This document shows positions 15,035 to 22,473 of a stretch of 64,000 bases of DNA, piece by piece. Made by a program: the position numbers and the translations under genes. The notes under the pieces are model-generated. The model had not been told where the DNA came from. It was given only the letters and a program-made list of their open reading frames with translations, and did not search any database. The DNA comes from an uncultured Eggerthellaceae bacterium (GTDB lineage Bacteria > Actinomycetota > Coriobacteriia > Coriobacteriales > Eggerthellaceae), in contig CAJTXX010000005.1 of NCBI GenBank assembly GCA_910584145.1, positions 14,647 to 78,646 on the forward strand, read 5' to 3'. How positions within the stretch are numbered: the first letter of the stretch is position 1; each line of letters begins with the position of its first letter.

Positions 15035-15415
15035 CTAGTTGGTGCCGTAGATGGCCTCTAGTTGATTGTCGAAACTCTGCGCTCCCTCGAAATGCTCAAT
15101 GATGATTTGCCGTACGCGCCGCATCTGATTCTGCGCTGCTCCCTTTGATGTTATGACGCTGTTCGATGGGAGACACTGATACAACAGCTCTACGCTTCCA
15201 TCTGATTCGACGGATATGCAGAGGTTGTAATTACCGAACGCGCTTACATGGAAGCATCCCGATGGGTGATTCCTGCGGATGTCTCTCAGTATCCTAGACA
15301 CGTAATCAATGGCGGTATCGGTATCGGCTGCCTCAGCGGTTTCGTCTATATGAGCTTTGCTAATCAATCCGCGAACGGTATGAGGGTAGACAATCTGAAG
15401 TGCTGTAGCGTTCAT
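15035..15415 (-). CDS. Accessory phage protein of unknown function, 126 aa
   Basis: Minus-strand protein beginning MNATALQIVYPHTVRGLISK. It is mixed alpha/beta with two cysteines and a C-terminal helix (QMRRVRQIIIEHFEGAQSF). No family recognised. It lies between two terminators, downstream of the 160-aa minus-strand gene, from which it may receive readthrough. Confidence 0.6.
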   Translation of the reverse strand: MNATALQIVYPHTVRGLISKAHIDETAEAADTDTAIDYVSRILRDIRRNHPSGCFHVSAFGNYNLCISVESDGSVELLYQCLPSNSVITSKGAAQNQMRRVRQIIIEHFEGAQSFDNQLEAIYGTN

Positions 15416-15439
15416 GCTGCGTCCTTCCTACATAAGGAT

Positions 15440-15458
15440 GCCCCCGACAAGCGGGGGC
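15440..15458 (-). terminator. Terminator of the 160-aa gene
   Basis: GCCCCCG-acaag-CGGGGGC, 7-bp GC-only stem, just past the stop of the minus-strand gene at 15466. Confidence 0.65.
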
Positions 15459-15465
15459 GTTTCCT

Positions 15466-15948
15466 TTAGGCTGCCAAGTCGAGTTGCAGTTTCTTCACGT
15501 TCGTGCCATTCACGAACACCTGAATCCTTCCGAAGCAGTTCTTGGTGACGAACTCGCCGCTTTCGACGGCGGATTCGACAATCCTCTGAACAAGCATCTT
15601 CACGGTTGCGATAATCGTCAAAAAGTCAAAGTCTGTAGGCTTGCCGTTCTCAACCTGAGCAAGCCAGCAGTTGCAAGCCGCGACGATTTCAGATTGGCTA
15701 AAGTTGCGTTTGCAAGACCGCTTCACTCGCTTATGAGCAACCGCCTTGCTGATTCGCTTCTCGCCCTTTGTCTTAGGCTCCACCGTGTTGGTGTCTGCTA
15801 GTTGGTATTCATTCACCGTTCGCAGTGCTTCGGCTGCATCCCGTCTATCCTGACCCGTTGGCTCTATGAATCCATGCTCTTGCAATCCTTTGACAATAGC
15901 CATGATTGAATAATCGGAAACAATGAAGCCGTTTGCAGTGCTAGACAT
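15466..15948 (-). CDS. Accessory phage protein of unknown function, 160 aa
   Basis: Minus-strand protein beginning MSSTANGFIVSDYSIMAIVK. A basic middle (KRISKAVAHKRVKRSCKRNF) suggests nucleic-acid contact, but no fold is recognised. It is driven from the second copy of the 121-bp control region, exactly as the 118-aa gene is driven from the first copy. Confidence 0.6.
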   Translation of the reverse strand: MSSTANGFIVSDYSIMAIVKGLQEHGFIEPTGQDRRDAAEALRTVNEYQLADTNTVEPKTKGEKRISKAVAHKRVKRSCKRNFSQSEIVAACNCWLAQVENGKPTDFDFLTIIATVKMLVQRIVESAVESGEFVTKNCFGRIQVFVNGTNVKKLQLDLAA

Positions 15949-15986
15949 GATAATCTCCTTTGCCGTTGTCTTAGCTTTCTATTCAC

Positions 15987-16107
15987 TTTTCAAGGTGCTA
16001 AAGTGTTCTTAACTGAACAAGTAAACTATAACATAATGAACAAGCAAACTATAACAGAATGGCAAGGCTTCACAAAATCTGCACAAGTAAACTTGTTCAA
16101 ACCGTTA
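15987..16107. repeat. 121-bp direct repeat, copy 2 (divergent control region)
   Basis: Identical to 14605-14725 including the tandem TGAACAAG units and minus-strand extended -10 boxes. To the right the copies diverge: here no HTH gene follows, only a weak promoter-like TATCAT (16142-16147) and a terminator. Confidence 0.9.
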
Positions 16108-16168
16108 CAGAAAAAGTAACAACAGGTAACAAGTTATCTGCTATCATGTAAGCAGTGAAAAAGTGACC

Positions 16169-16194
16169 AAAGGGGCAATTCTAGCCCCTTTTTT
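16169..16194 (+). terminator. Rho-independent terminator
   Basis: AAAGGGGC-aattcta-GCCCCTTT with a T run to 16194. It lies about 20 bp after a TATCAT box, with no recognisable gene before it. Confidence 0.8.
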
Positions 16195-16223
16195 CATGCC
16201 GCTTTCTATTTCTCGATCATTCT

Positions 16224-16255
16224 ACTTGTTCAATATGTTATAGTATGCTTGTTCA
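16224..16255 (+). promoter_or_regulatory. Operator-promoter of the PP-loop ATPase operon
   Basis: Extended -10 TGTTATAGT (16236-16244) flanked by two TTGTTCA half-sites at 16227-16233 and 16249-16255. The layout repeats the units of the 121-bp duplication in the opposite orientation, so this operon is probably under the same regulator. Confidence 0.65.
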
Positions 16256-16271
16256 TAAGTTAGGGGGCAAG

Positions 16272-16991
16272 ATGCCAACAGTCATAAAGGGACAACCCAC
16301 AAGTAAAGAGGTATTGCAGCTCCTAAAGGACGAAAACCGACCCGTAGCGTTGAGCTTCAGTTGCGGCAAGGATTCTATAGCCGCATGGCTTGCGATGCTC
16401 GAATACGGTATAGAGGTCGTGCCGTTCTACTTCTGGCTTGTTCCCAATCTCGCGTTCATCGACGAGGAGCTGGCTTACTTCGAGGAGTTCTTCGACACGC
16501 CCATTCACCGCTACCCCAACCCGTCTTTCTACCGCCTCCTCAATGGGGCGGTTTTCCAATCCCCAGAGCATTTGAAGGTGCTTGATGCGGTCGGCGGCAT
16601 CCCTACGCCAGACTACGCCGAAATGTGGGAGGTAATCCTAGACGAGAACGGGCTGCCGCAGGACACGTGGCGAGCCGATGGCGTTAGGGCGGCTGATTCA
16701 ATCGTGCGCAGGAGCAGCTTCACGCAGCACGGCGTTATGAAGCAAGCCTCGCGCAAGGTGTCGCCCGTTGCCGACTTCCTCAAAGCGGAGGTCATGGAAA
16801 TCATCGAGCGGCACGGATGCAAGCTGCCCATCGACTACGAGATATTCGGACGCTCTTTTGACGGCATCGACAAGCGTTTCACCGAGCCTATGAAGGAGCA
16901 TCTGCCAGAGGACTACGAGCGTCTGAGGCAATGGTTCCCGTTGATAGACGCGGACATCATCAGATGGGGAGCTGAGCCTGATGGCTTCTAG
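16272..16991 (+). CDS. PAPS-reductase-like PP-loop ATPase
   Basis: A 239-residue protein of the phosphoadenosine-phosphosulfate reductase/ATP-pyrophosphatase superfamily, with PP-loop SFSCGKDSIAAW near residues 30-41. The C-terminal cysteine motif of true PAPS reductases is absent, so sulfate reduction is unlikely; adenylation-dependent modification of a nucleic acid or nucleotide is a better guess (inference). Start ATG 16272 follows agggggcaag. It begins an operon with a nucleotidyltransferase and a two-repeat protein and is under a TTGTTCA-type operator. Confidence 0.75.
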   Translation: MPTVIKGQPTSKEVLQLLKDENRPVALSFSCGKDSIAAWLAMLEYGIEVVPFYFWLVPNLAFIDEELAYFEEFFDTPIHRYPNPSFYRLLNGAVFQSPEHLKVLDAVGGIPTPDYAEMWEVILDENGLPQDTWRADGVRAADSIVRRSSFTQHGVMKQASRKVSPVADFLKAEVMEIIERHGCKLPIDYEIFGRSFDGIDKRFTEPMKEHLPEDYERLRQWFPLIDADIIRWGAEPDGF

Positions 16992-17397
16992 GGTCTACGC
17001 AAAGAACCTAGACAAGATAAACCCTATCCAGCGCGATATGGTGAATCGCATCTGCAAGTACCTCGTACTGAGCGAGAGCAAGCATATAGCTCGCAAGGTC
17101 GTCGTGTTTGGTTCATCGACCACCAACAAGGCTACGGTAGTTAGCGACGTTGATATTGCGGTCGATTTCGTGAATCCAGAGACATACACCGAAGCAGACG
17201 GGACAAAACGCTATGAGCGTCCCGAGAACAACAGCTTTGTGTCATGGGCGAATCTGGTGACGCAGCCAAACGGGATGTCGCTCGTTGACATCGAGGAGCT
17301 ACGGACATTCCCTAAGCAATTCTGCGATGGCATCCCAGAGGCGGTTGCTTCTGGGGTTGTCGTCTTTGAGAGCGAGGTGACGGAAGATGGCGTATGA
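16981..17397 (+). CDS. MNT-type nucleotidyltransferase
   Basis: A 138-residue nucleotidyltransferase-fold protein. The signature G-S-x(n)-D-x-D is seen in VVVFGSSTTNKATVVSDVDI (Gly45-Ser46, Asp58 and Asp60 approximately). Such minimal nucleotidyltransferases transfer AMP or another nucleotide, often to a partner protein or RNA. It overlaps the PP-loop ATPase gene by 11 bp and the next gene by 11 bp, which indicates joint function of the three. Confidence 0.75.
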   Translation: MASRVYAKNLDKINPIQRDMVNRICKYLVLSESKHIARKVVVFGSSTTNKATVVSDVDIAVDFVNPETYTEADGTKRYERPENNSFVSWANLVTQPNGMSLVDIEELRTFPKQFCDGIPEAVASGVVVFESEVTEDGV

Positions 17398-17947
17398 GTT
17401 CAAAAAGAAGAGCCAGAACAAGGAAGTAGGCTCGTCGTTCGACGATGCTGCTATGGGCAAGCGCGTCAAGCAGGAGCAGGAACGCTACAAGCTGGCGACC
17501 GATTCAGAGTTCTGGTCATGTCTGTGCTTCAAGACGGAGAAGGACATGCAGAGCTTCATCGCCAAGACGGGGCTTCCCGATAGACGTTACGTCAAGGGCG
17601 AGGAGCTGCGAAAGGCGACCGAGCCATACAAGCCGACGAAGAGGCTTCGGGCGTTCGGGCGCAAGCCCATGTCAACCGCGATGCTGCCCGACCCGCTGGA
17701 GAGCGTTGACTACAGCAAGTGCGGCGGGAGGTTCGAGCAGGAGAGCGCAGCCGAGGCAATGGCAATCTTCAATGCGTTCAACAGCTTGGAGAAGCAGGGC
17801 GAGTACACTGAGGCCACGGATTCCCATTTCTGGATATGCGTCGTGTTCGACAGCCGAGACGATGCTGAGAAGTATCTGGATGACATGAATCTGCGCAAGC
17901 ACGGCGACAAGTACATCGACGCGAGCGCATGGTTGAAGGAGCTGTGA
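17387..17947 (+). CDS. Two-repeat phage protein in the PP-loop ATPase operon
   Basis: A 186-residue protein with an internal duplication: ATDSEFWSCLCFKTEKDMQS (about residues 37-56) and ATDSHFWICVVFDSRDDAEK (about 143-162) are clearly related, and each is followed by a similar short helix and a Tyr-containing strand (RRYVKGEEL; DKYIDASAW). A Pro-rich segment separates the copies. Family not recognised. Tight overlap with the nucleotidyltransferase gene suggests a shared pathway. Confidence 0.65.
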   Translation: MAYEFKKKSQNKEVGSSFDDAAMGKRVKQEQERYKLATDSEFWSCLCFKTEKDMQSFIAKTGLPDRRYVKGEELRKATEPYKPTKRLRAFGRKPMSTAMLPDPLESVDYSKCGGRFEQESAAEAMAIFNAFNSLEKQGEYTEATDSHFWICVVFDSRDDAEKYLDDMNLRKHGDKYIDASAWLKEL

Positions 17948-18126
17948 TGACCGAGACGTGCGGAACATGCAAAAGCTACATCGCGGTATTCTCTGACGTT
18001 GGGGTTTGCCCGTGCGCGTACTGGCTTCTTTCCATGTCATTCGATGGCATCAAGGCAAGCACGCCTATCAGCGAAAGTGCTTGCGAAGGTGATAGTTACC
18101 AGAAGCGAGAACAGGAGCAGCGATGA
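17947..18126 (+). CDS. Small cysteine-rich protein, 59 aa
   Basis: ATG 17947 overlaps the previous stop by one base. It has CGTC near the N-terminus, CPC in the middle and a further Cys (ESACEGD), a likely single zinc site. It follows the PP-loop ATPase/nucleotidyltransferase cassette in the same operon. Function unknown. Confidence 0.55.
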   Translation: MTETCGTCKSYIAVFSDVGVCPCAYWLLSMSFDGIKASTPISESACEGDSYQKREQEQR

Positions 18127-18353
18127 ATAAGGCACGCAGGAAAGAGATTGATGCGGTCATTCAGGATTTGGAGAGCGCGAAAGAACGCCTCGAATCCATC
18201 CGTGACGAGGAGCAGGACTACTTCGATAACATGCCCGAATCATTCCAGTACGCCGAGAAGGGCGAAGCAGCCGAGGAAGCCATCAATAACTTGGACTACG
18301 CGATAGACCAGATTGACGAGGTTATCGAGAACGCCGAGCAAGCCAAGGGCTAA
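18123..18353 (+). CDS. Coiled-coil phage protein, 76 aa
   Basis: ATG 18123 overlaps the preceding stop (ATGA). The protein is almost entirely two acidic helices (IQDLESAKERLESIRDEEQD and NNLDYAIDQIDEVIENAEQA), probably a helical hairpin. It is the last gene before a terminator and closes the accessory operon. Function unknown. Confidence 0.6.
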   Translation: MNKARRKEIDAVIQDLESAKERLESIRDEEQDYFDNMPESFQYAEKGEAAEEAINNLDYAIDQIDEVIENAEQAKG

Positions 18354-18387
18354 CAGCGCATCCCTGACATATCTATCTTGGTGAAAG

Positions 18388-18408
18388 CGACCCTACGGGG
18401 TCGTTTTT
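18388..18408 (+). terminator. Rho-independent terminator
   Basis: CGACCC-tacg-GGGTCG followed by TTTTT, 35 bp after the coiled-coil gene. It ends the accessory operon before the late region. Confidence 0.75.
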
Positions 18409-18445
18409 CATATACGGGCAAATCACTAGGAGGAAGGAGAACGCT

Positions 18446-18565
18446 ATGAATCGCTTTCGTGCAGCAGCCAGCCGCGTGGCTGGCCGTGTCCGTAGTGCCG
18501 TGGGCGGCGCAGTAAGCCGTGTCCGTGGCGCATTCAGCCGCTCGAACTCTAGCGGCTCTGCCTAG
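18446..18565 (+). CDS. Small Arg-rich peptide, 39 aa
   Basis: ATG 18446 to TAG 18565 behind a very strong ribosome binding site (aggaggaaggag). The sequence MNRFRAAASRVAGRVRSAVG, then GAVSRVRGAFSRSNSS, contains eight Arg and no acidic residue, with Arg spaced three to four apart as in an amphipathic cationic helix. It could bind nucleic acid (protamine-like) or membranes. It lies between a terminator and the packaging genes. Not recognised as any family. Confidence 0.6.
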   Translation: MNRFRAAASRVAGRVRSAVGGAVSRVRGAFSRSNSSGSA

Positions 18566-18595
18566 GAGTGAGACGGATAGCGAAGGGAGGAATCC

Positions 18596-18838
18596 ATGAG
18601 CAAACGCGAAAAGCCGAATCTGCCAGAGGAGGGCTTCGAGTTCTGCCCCGCCACGCGGGAATGGTTCGAGGCGTGGCGTTCCTCCCGCGCGACCGACGAC
18701 TGGGACGACCGCCAATGGCAGTACATGTTCGACACGGCCATCGTTCACTCGCTCGTCTATGGGAGCTACGACTTCCACTGGCTCAGCGAGCTTAGGACGA
18801 GGCTCACGCAGATGGGACTGTACTTCGAGCAGGACTAA
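18596..18838 (+). CDS. Terminase small-subunit-like protein, 80 aa
   Basis: An 80-residue protein, FEFCPATREWFEAWRSS then WQYMFDTAIVHSLVYG. The pattern (PATRxWWxxWR followed by DTAxxH) recalls small proteins annotated as terminase small subunits in actinophages. A second candidate small subunit lies directly before the large subunit at 19251, so this one may be an accessory packaging factor. ATG 18596 has gaagggagg upstream. Confidence 0.5.
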   Translation: MSKREKPNLPEEGFEFCPATREWFEAWRSSRATDDWDDRQWQYMFDTAIVHSLVYGSYDFHWLSELRTRLTQMGLYFEQD

Positions 18839-18842
18839 ACAC

Positions 18843-18917
18843 TGCGGGATAGAGCAACGGTAGCTCACGTGGTTCATACCCACGGGCGTGCGGGTTCGAT
18901 TCCCGCTCCCGCAACCA
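18843..18917 (+). tRNA. tRNA-Met (CAU)
   Basis: A 75-nt cloverleaf: acceptor TGCGGGA/TCCCGCA, D stem GAGC/GCTC, anticodon stem CGTGG/CCACG with loop ttCATac, T arm GCGGG-ttcgatt-CCCGC, CCA encoded. Position 1 pairs with 72, so it is elongator-like rather than initiator; a CAU anticodon could also be a lysidine-modified Ile isoacceptor. Phage-borne. Confidence 0.9.
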
Positions 18918-18920
18918 CAT

Positions 18921-18996
18921 CGGGGCGTAGCTCAACAGGTAGAGCGACAGACCGAAAATCTGTGCGTAGCAGGTTCGACCCCTGCCGCCCCGACCA
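18921..18996 (+). tRNA. tRNA-Phe (GAA), with C at position 33
   Basis: A 76-nt cloverleaf: acceptor CGGGGCG/CGCCCCG, D arm GCTC/GAGC, anticodon stem ACAGA/TCTGT with loop ccGAAaa, T arm GCAGG-ttcgacc-CCTGC, CCA encoded. The base before the anticodon is C instead of the nearly universal U33. It is 3 bp after the Met tRNA. Confidence 0.88.
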
Positions 18997-19004
18997 GAAA
19001 CGAC

Positions 19005-19025
19005 AAGCCGCCATGTGCGGCTTTT
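19005..19025 (+). terminator. Terminator after the tRNA pair
   Basis: AAGCCGC-catgt-GCGGCTT with TTTT, 8 bp after the Phe tRNA. Confidence 0.7.
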
Positions 19026-19048
19026 CTCATGTGTGAAGGAGGTGCGCT

Positions 19049-19246
19049 TTGGGCATCACGAGAGAGCTTTGGCTTCAATGCATCGAATCGGCTTACAGGA
19101 GCGACAAGTACATAGCGGACGCGATGCTTAGAGCCTGTGGTGTCACCCGCAAACAGGCGCGTGGCATCGTGAAAGCACCGAGAACGGAGTACGACGGCAT
19201 CTACGAGTGCTTCAAGAACGAACGTTCGCCTATGGATTGGAGGTGA
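19049..19246 (+). CDS. Small phage protein upstream of terminase, 65 aa
   Basis: TTG start at 19049 behind gaaggaggtgcgct. The protein is basic and helical (MGITRELWLQCIESAYRSDK). HTH-like spacing (AMLRACGVTRKQARGIVK) could reflect DNA binding, but this is weak. It precedes the terminase small-subunit candidate by 4 bp. Confidence 0.55.
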   Translation: MGITRELWLQCIESAYRSDKYIADAMLRACGVTRKQARGIVKAPRTEYDGIYECFKNERSPMDWR

Positions 19247-19250
19247 GCGA

Positions 19251-19652
19251 ATGGCTAACGAGAAGAATCTGCGACCTGCGCGAACCAAGAAGGAAGCAAG
19301 ACAACGCGGAGCCAACGGAGGCAAAGCGTCAGGCAAGGCACGGCGCGAGCGCAAGGCCATGCAGGAGCTGGCGAAAATCATCCTCAACACGCCCGTTGAA
19401 GGAAAGCCCGAAGAGCTGGACGACATAGAGGCGATGTGCTTCGAGGACTTCCCAGACAAGCACCTAACCGTAGGCGAGCGTTCCCTTTTCGCTGTTGCGA
19501 AGAAAGCCCAGAAGGGCGACATCCAAGCCCTCACGTTCCTGCGAGACACGGCTGGCGAGAAGCCCGTCGAGAAGCTGGAGGTGAGCGGCGACGTTGAGAA
19601 AGCAGCAGCGAACATCCAAGCGATGATAGCCGCCGAGAAAGAGAAGGGCTGA
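19251..19652 (+). CDS. Terminase small subunit (putative)
   Basis: A 133-residue protein with a basic N-terminus (TKKEARQRGANGGKASGKAR), a helical core (ERSLFAVAKKAQKGDIQALT) and a C-terminal helix. This layout is typical of short terminase small subunits directly upstream of the large subunit, and the two genes overlap by one base. The small subunit recognises the packaging site and controls the ATPase. Confidence 0.7.
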   Translation: MANEKNLRPARTKKEARQRGANGGKASGKARRERKAMQELAKIILNTPVEGKPEELDDIEAMCFEDFPDKHLTVGERSLFAVAKKAQKGDIQALTFLRDTAGEKPVEKLEVSGDVEKAAANIQAMIAAEKEKG

Positions 19653-20932
19653 TGAATGACGAACGCGAAGAACTCGTGTCGTTCCTCTACAGATGCCCTA
19701 AAGACATAGCGGTTGCCATCGGCTACGACAAGCTGACCGACCTCCACAACGAGTGGATTAAGGACATGGTGTTCGGCGAGGGCGACAAGACGCTGCAAGC
19801 GCACCGTGGCTCATACAAGACCACGTGCATCAGCATCGCTTTCGCGTTCATCTGCGTCCTGTTCCCAGCAGACCGCACGATATTCCTCCGCAAGACCGAC
19901 GACGACGTTGCTGAGGTCATGCGAGCCACCGCTGCGATTCTGGAAACCGACTACTTCAAGAGCATAGCGATGACGCTTTACGGCGTTGAGCTTGTGGTGC
20001 GCAACACCTACGGGTGGGTCACCACGAACTTGAAGCTGGGTGTTTCAGGAGCGGCGCAAATCGTGGGGCTTGGCTGTGGAGGGTCGCTTACGGGCAAGCA
20101 CGCAGACCGCGTGTTTACTGACGACATCATTAACGTCAAAGACCGCGTGTCCGCTGCGGAGCGCGAGCGCATCAAGCTGATTTATCAGGAGTTGCAGAAC
20201 ATCCGCAACCGAGGCGGCAGGATATTCAACACTGGCACGCCTTGGCACAAGGATGACGCGTTCCAACTGATGCCGAACATCGTGAGCCACGATTGCTACT
20301 CCACGGGGCTGATGTCCCGCGAGGAGATTCAGACCGTGCGCAGCTCGATGTCACCTTCGCTGTTCGCAGCGAACTACGAGCTGAAGCACATCGCCGACGA
20401 GGAGGCCATGTTCTCCGAGCCTCGCTTCTTCGGCGACCCTGCGAAGCTGCGCGAGGGCATCGGACATATCGACGCTGCCTATGGAGGCGCGGACGGCACG
20501 GCGTTCTCCGTGATTCAGATTGTGGACGGCGTTATCTACGCCTACATAAGGCTTTGGCAGGGCAAGCACGTTGACGACTGCCTAGACGAGATTATCGGCA
20601 TCTGCCGAGCGTTGAGGATAGGCACCATCTACAACGAAAAGAACTCCGATAAGGGCTACCTGAACAAGGCCATACGGCTCAAAGGCCACCCGTCAATCGG
20701 CTATGTGGAGGACACGAACAAGTTCATCAAGATTTCGACGCACCTGCGCAGCGTGTGGGAGAGCGTGCAGTTCTTGGACTGCGAAGCCTACCCGCTGGAC
20801 GCAGATGCGCTCAACCAGATACTCGACTACAACGAGAACGCAGCGCACGACGACATGCCCGATTCCCTCGCGTCGATTATCAGGCAGTTCAAGAAGAAGC
20901 CGCAAATCAAGGCGTTCAGAGAGGGGGTTTAA
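19652..20932 (+). CDS. Terminase large subunit
   Basis: A 426-residue DNA-packaging motor. The N-terminal ATPase has a Walker A variant HRGSYKTT (residues 51-58) and an acidic Walker B (RVFTDDIINV). The C-terminal RNase-H-like nuclease shows HIDAAYGGADGTAFSV and later HDDMPDSLASII, the conserved acidic cluster. It works with the small subunit and the portal encoded next. Length is typical for this terminase class. Confidence 0.92.
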   Translation: MNDEREELVSFLYRCPKDIAVAIGYDKLTDLHNEWIKDMVFGEGDKTLQAHRGSYKTTCISIAFAFICVLFPADRTIFLRKTDDDVAEVMRATAAILETDYFKSIAMTLYGVELVVRNTYGWVTTNLKLGVSGAAQIVGLGCGGSLTGKHADRVFTDDIINVKDRVSAAERERIKLIYQELQNIRNRGGRIFNTGTPWHKDDAFQLMPNIVSHDCYSTGLMSREEIQTVRSSMSPSLFAANYELKHIADEEAMFSEPRFFGDPAKLREGIGHIDAAYGGADGTAFSVIQIVDGVIYAYIRLWQGKHVDDCLDEIIGICRALRIGTIYNEKNSDKGYLNKAIRLKGHPSIGYVEDTNKFIKISTHLRSVWESVQFLDCEAYPLDADALNQILDYNENAAHDDMPDSLASIIRQFKKKPQIKAFREGV

Positions 20933-22471
20933 GTGGCTACCCACGAGTTTCACAGCTACTACTATGACGCTACCAAGCGCGAGCCAGTCACGAGCGACTT
21001 CACGCTTCCCGCTGGCACTGAAATGACGGCGGAGATTCTAAAGAAGCTCATTGACGAGCATCGGCAGAACCACCTCGAACGCTACGAGTTCCTTAAAGCC
21101 GCCTACGACAGCAAGTACGGCATCTACGGGCTTGACCCGAAGCCTGACTACAAGCCAGACAACAGGCTTGCAGCGGATTTCGCCTACGACATCACCGAGA
21201 CCTTCGAGGGCTACTTCATCGGCGTTCCGCTCGATGTGAAGATTGGCGACGAGGCGAAGCAGAAGTTCCTGAACGAGTACATGGCTCGCAACTTCCAAGA
21301 GGACGTTGACGCAGAGCTTTCCAAGATGGCCTCGAAGTTCGGCCACGGCTACGAAATGTTCTATCAGGACGACGAGGGCAACGCACGCAGCGTGGCTATC
21401 TCGCCCATGACATCCTTCATGGTCTACGACAACTCGGTGCTGAAGCGACCGATGTTCTTCGTCCGCTACGTCTATGACGAGGAAAGCAAGATGCACGGCA
21501 GCTTCTCCGATGCCAACAACGTCTACCACTTCGAGGATGGCGACGTTGGGTTTGTCATCAACGAGCCAGAGGCACACGCTTTCGGCGAGGTGCCAGCCAT
21601 CGACTTCTTGCAGAACAACGAGAAGCGCGGCCTGTACGAGGGAGTGCTTAACCTGATAGAGGCTTACAACCGCGTCATATCCGAAAAGGCCAACGACGTT
21701 GAGTATTTCGCAGATGCCTACATGGTCGTCACAGGCACGGAGCTTGACGACGACTTCAAGGAGGATTTGCGCGAGTACAAGCTGATAAACCTTTTCGGCG
21801 ACAACGAAAAGCCGATAACGGTTCAGTTCCTAGCGAAGCCGAACGGCGACGCAGAGCAAGAGAACCTGATAAACAGGCTCGAAATGCTCATTTTCAAGAT
21901 GTGCATGGTGCCAGACATCACGGACGAGACATTCTCGACCGCGAGCGGCACGGCTTTGAAGATGCGCATGATGCCCATGAACAACCTAGCGCGAAACAAG
22001 GAGCGCAAGTTCACAAAGGGCGTTAAGCAGCGCATGAAGCTGCTTGCGAACTATCCCGCCGCAACAGAGTTCACTGGTGAGGATTGGCAGAACGTGGAAA
22101 TCACGATGCACCGCAACATGCCAGAGGACTTGGCGGCAGAGGCGCAAGTGGCGGGTGCGTTGTCTGGCATCGTCTCGGAAGAGACGCAACTTGCTGTGCT
22201 TTCTTGTGTGGACGACCCACAGAAGGAGCGCGAGCGCAAGGAAGCCGAGCAGAACGCCAAGGCTTCGGCTCTTACGGACGGAATGCCCACCAACCGCACT
22301 TCAAAGCAGACAGGCCGTAAGGCGACGATGTACGAAATCACCTCTGTGCTGAATCAGAGGCGCAGAGGCCAGCTTACGTACAACAACGCTTTGCGGATGC
22401 TCACCGACGAACTGGGTTTGGAAGAGGAGCGTGCAAGGACGCTGCTCGATGACAAAGATAGTGAGGAGTAA
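20933..22471 (+). CDS. Portal protein (SPP1 gp6 type)
   Basis: A 512-residue portal of the SPP1 gp6/phage_prot_Gp6 family. Supporting features are the position directly after terminase, the DNRLAADFAYDITETFEGYF segment, the conserved NDVEYFADAYMVVTG core, the long helix after SGTALKMRMMPMNNLARNKE, and a charged C-terminus. It uses GTG 20933, one base after the terminase stop. Twelve copies form the DNA channel at one capsid vertex. Confidence 0.9.
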   Translation: MATHEFHSYYYDATKREPVTSDFTLPAGTEMTAEILKKLIDEHRQNHLERYEFLKAAYDSKYGIYGLDPKPDYKPDNRLAADFAYDITETFEGYFIGVPLDVKIGDEAKQKFLNEYMARNFQEDVDAELSKMASKFGHGYEMFYQDDEGNARSVAISPMTSFMVYDNSVLKRPMFFVRYVYDEESKMHGSFSDANNVYHFEDGDVGFVINEPEAHAFGEVPAIDFLQNNEKRGLYEGVLNLIEAYNRVISEKANDVEYFADAYMVVTGTELDDDFKEDLREYKLINLFGDNEKPITVQFLAKPNGDAEQENLINRLEMLIFKMCMVPDITDETFSTASGTALKMRMMPMNNLARNKERKFTKGVKQRMKLLANYPAATEFTGEDWQNVEITMHRNMPEDLAAEAQVAGALSGIVSEETQLAVLSCVDDPQKERERKEAEQNAKASALTDGMPTNRTSKQTGRKATMYEITSVLNQRRRGQLTYNNALRMLTDELGLEEERARTLLDDKDSEE

Positions 22472-22473
22472 CC

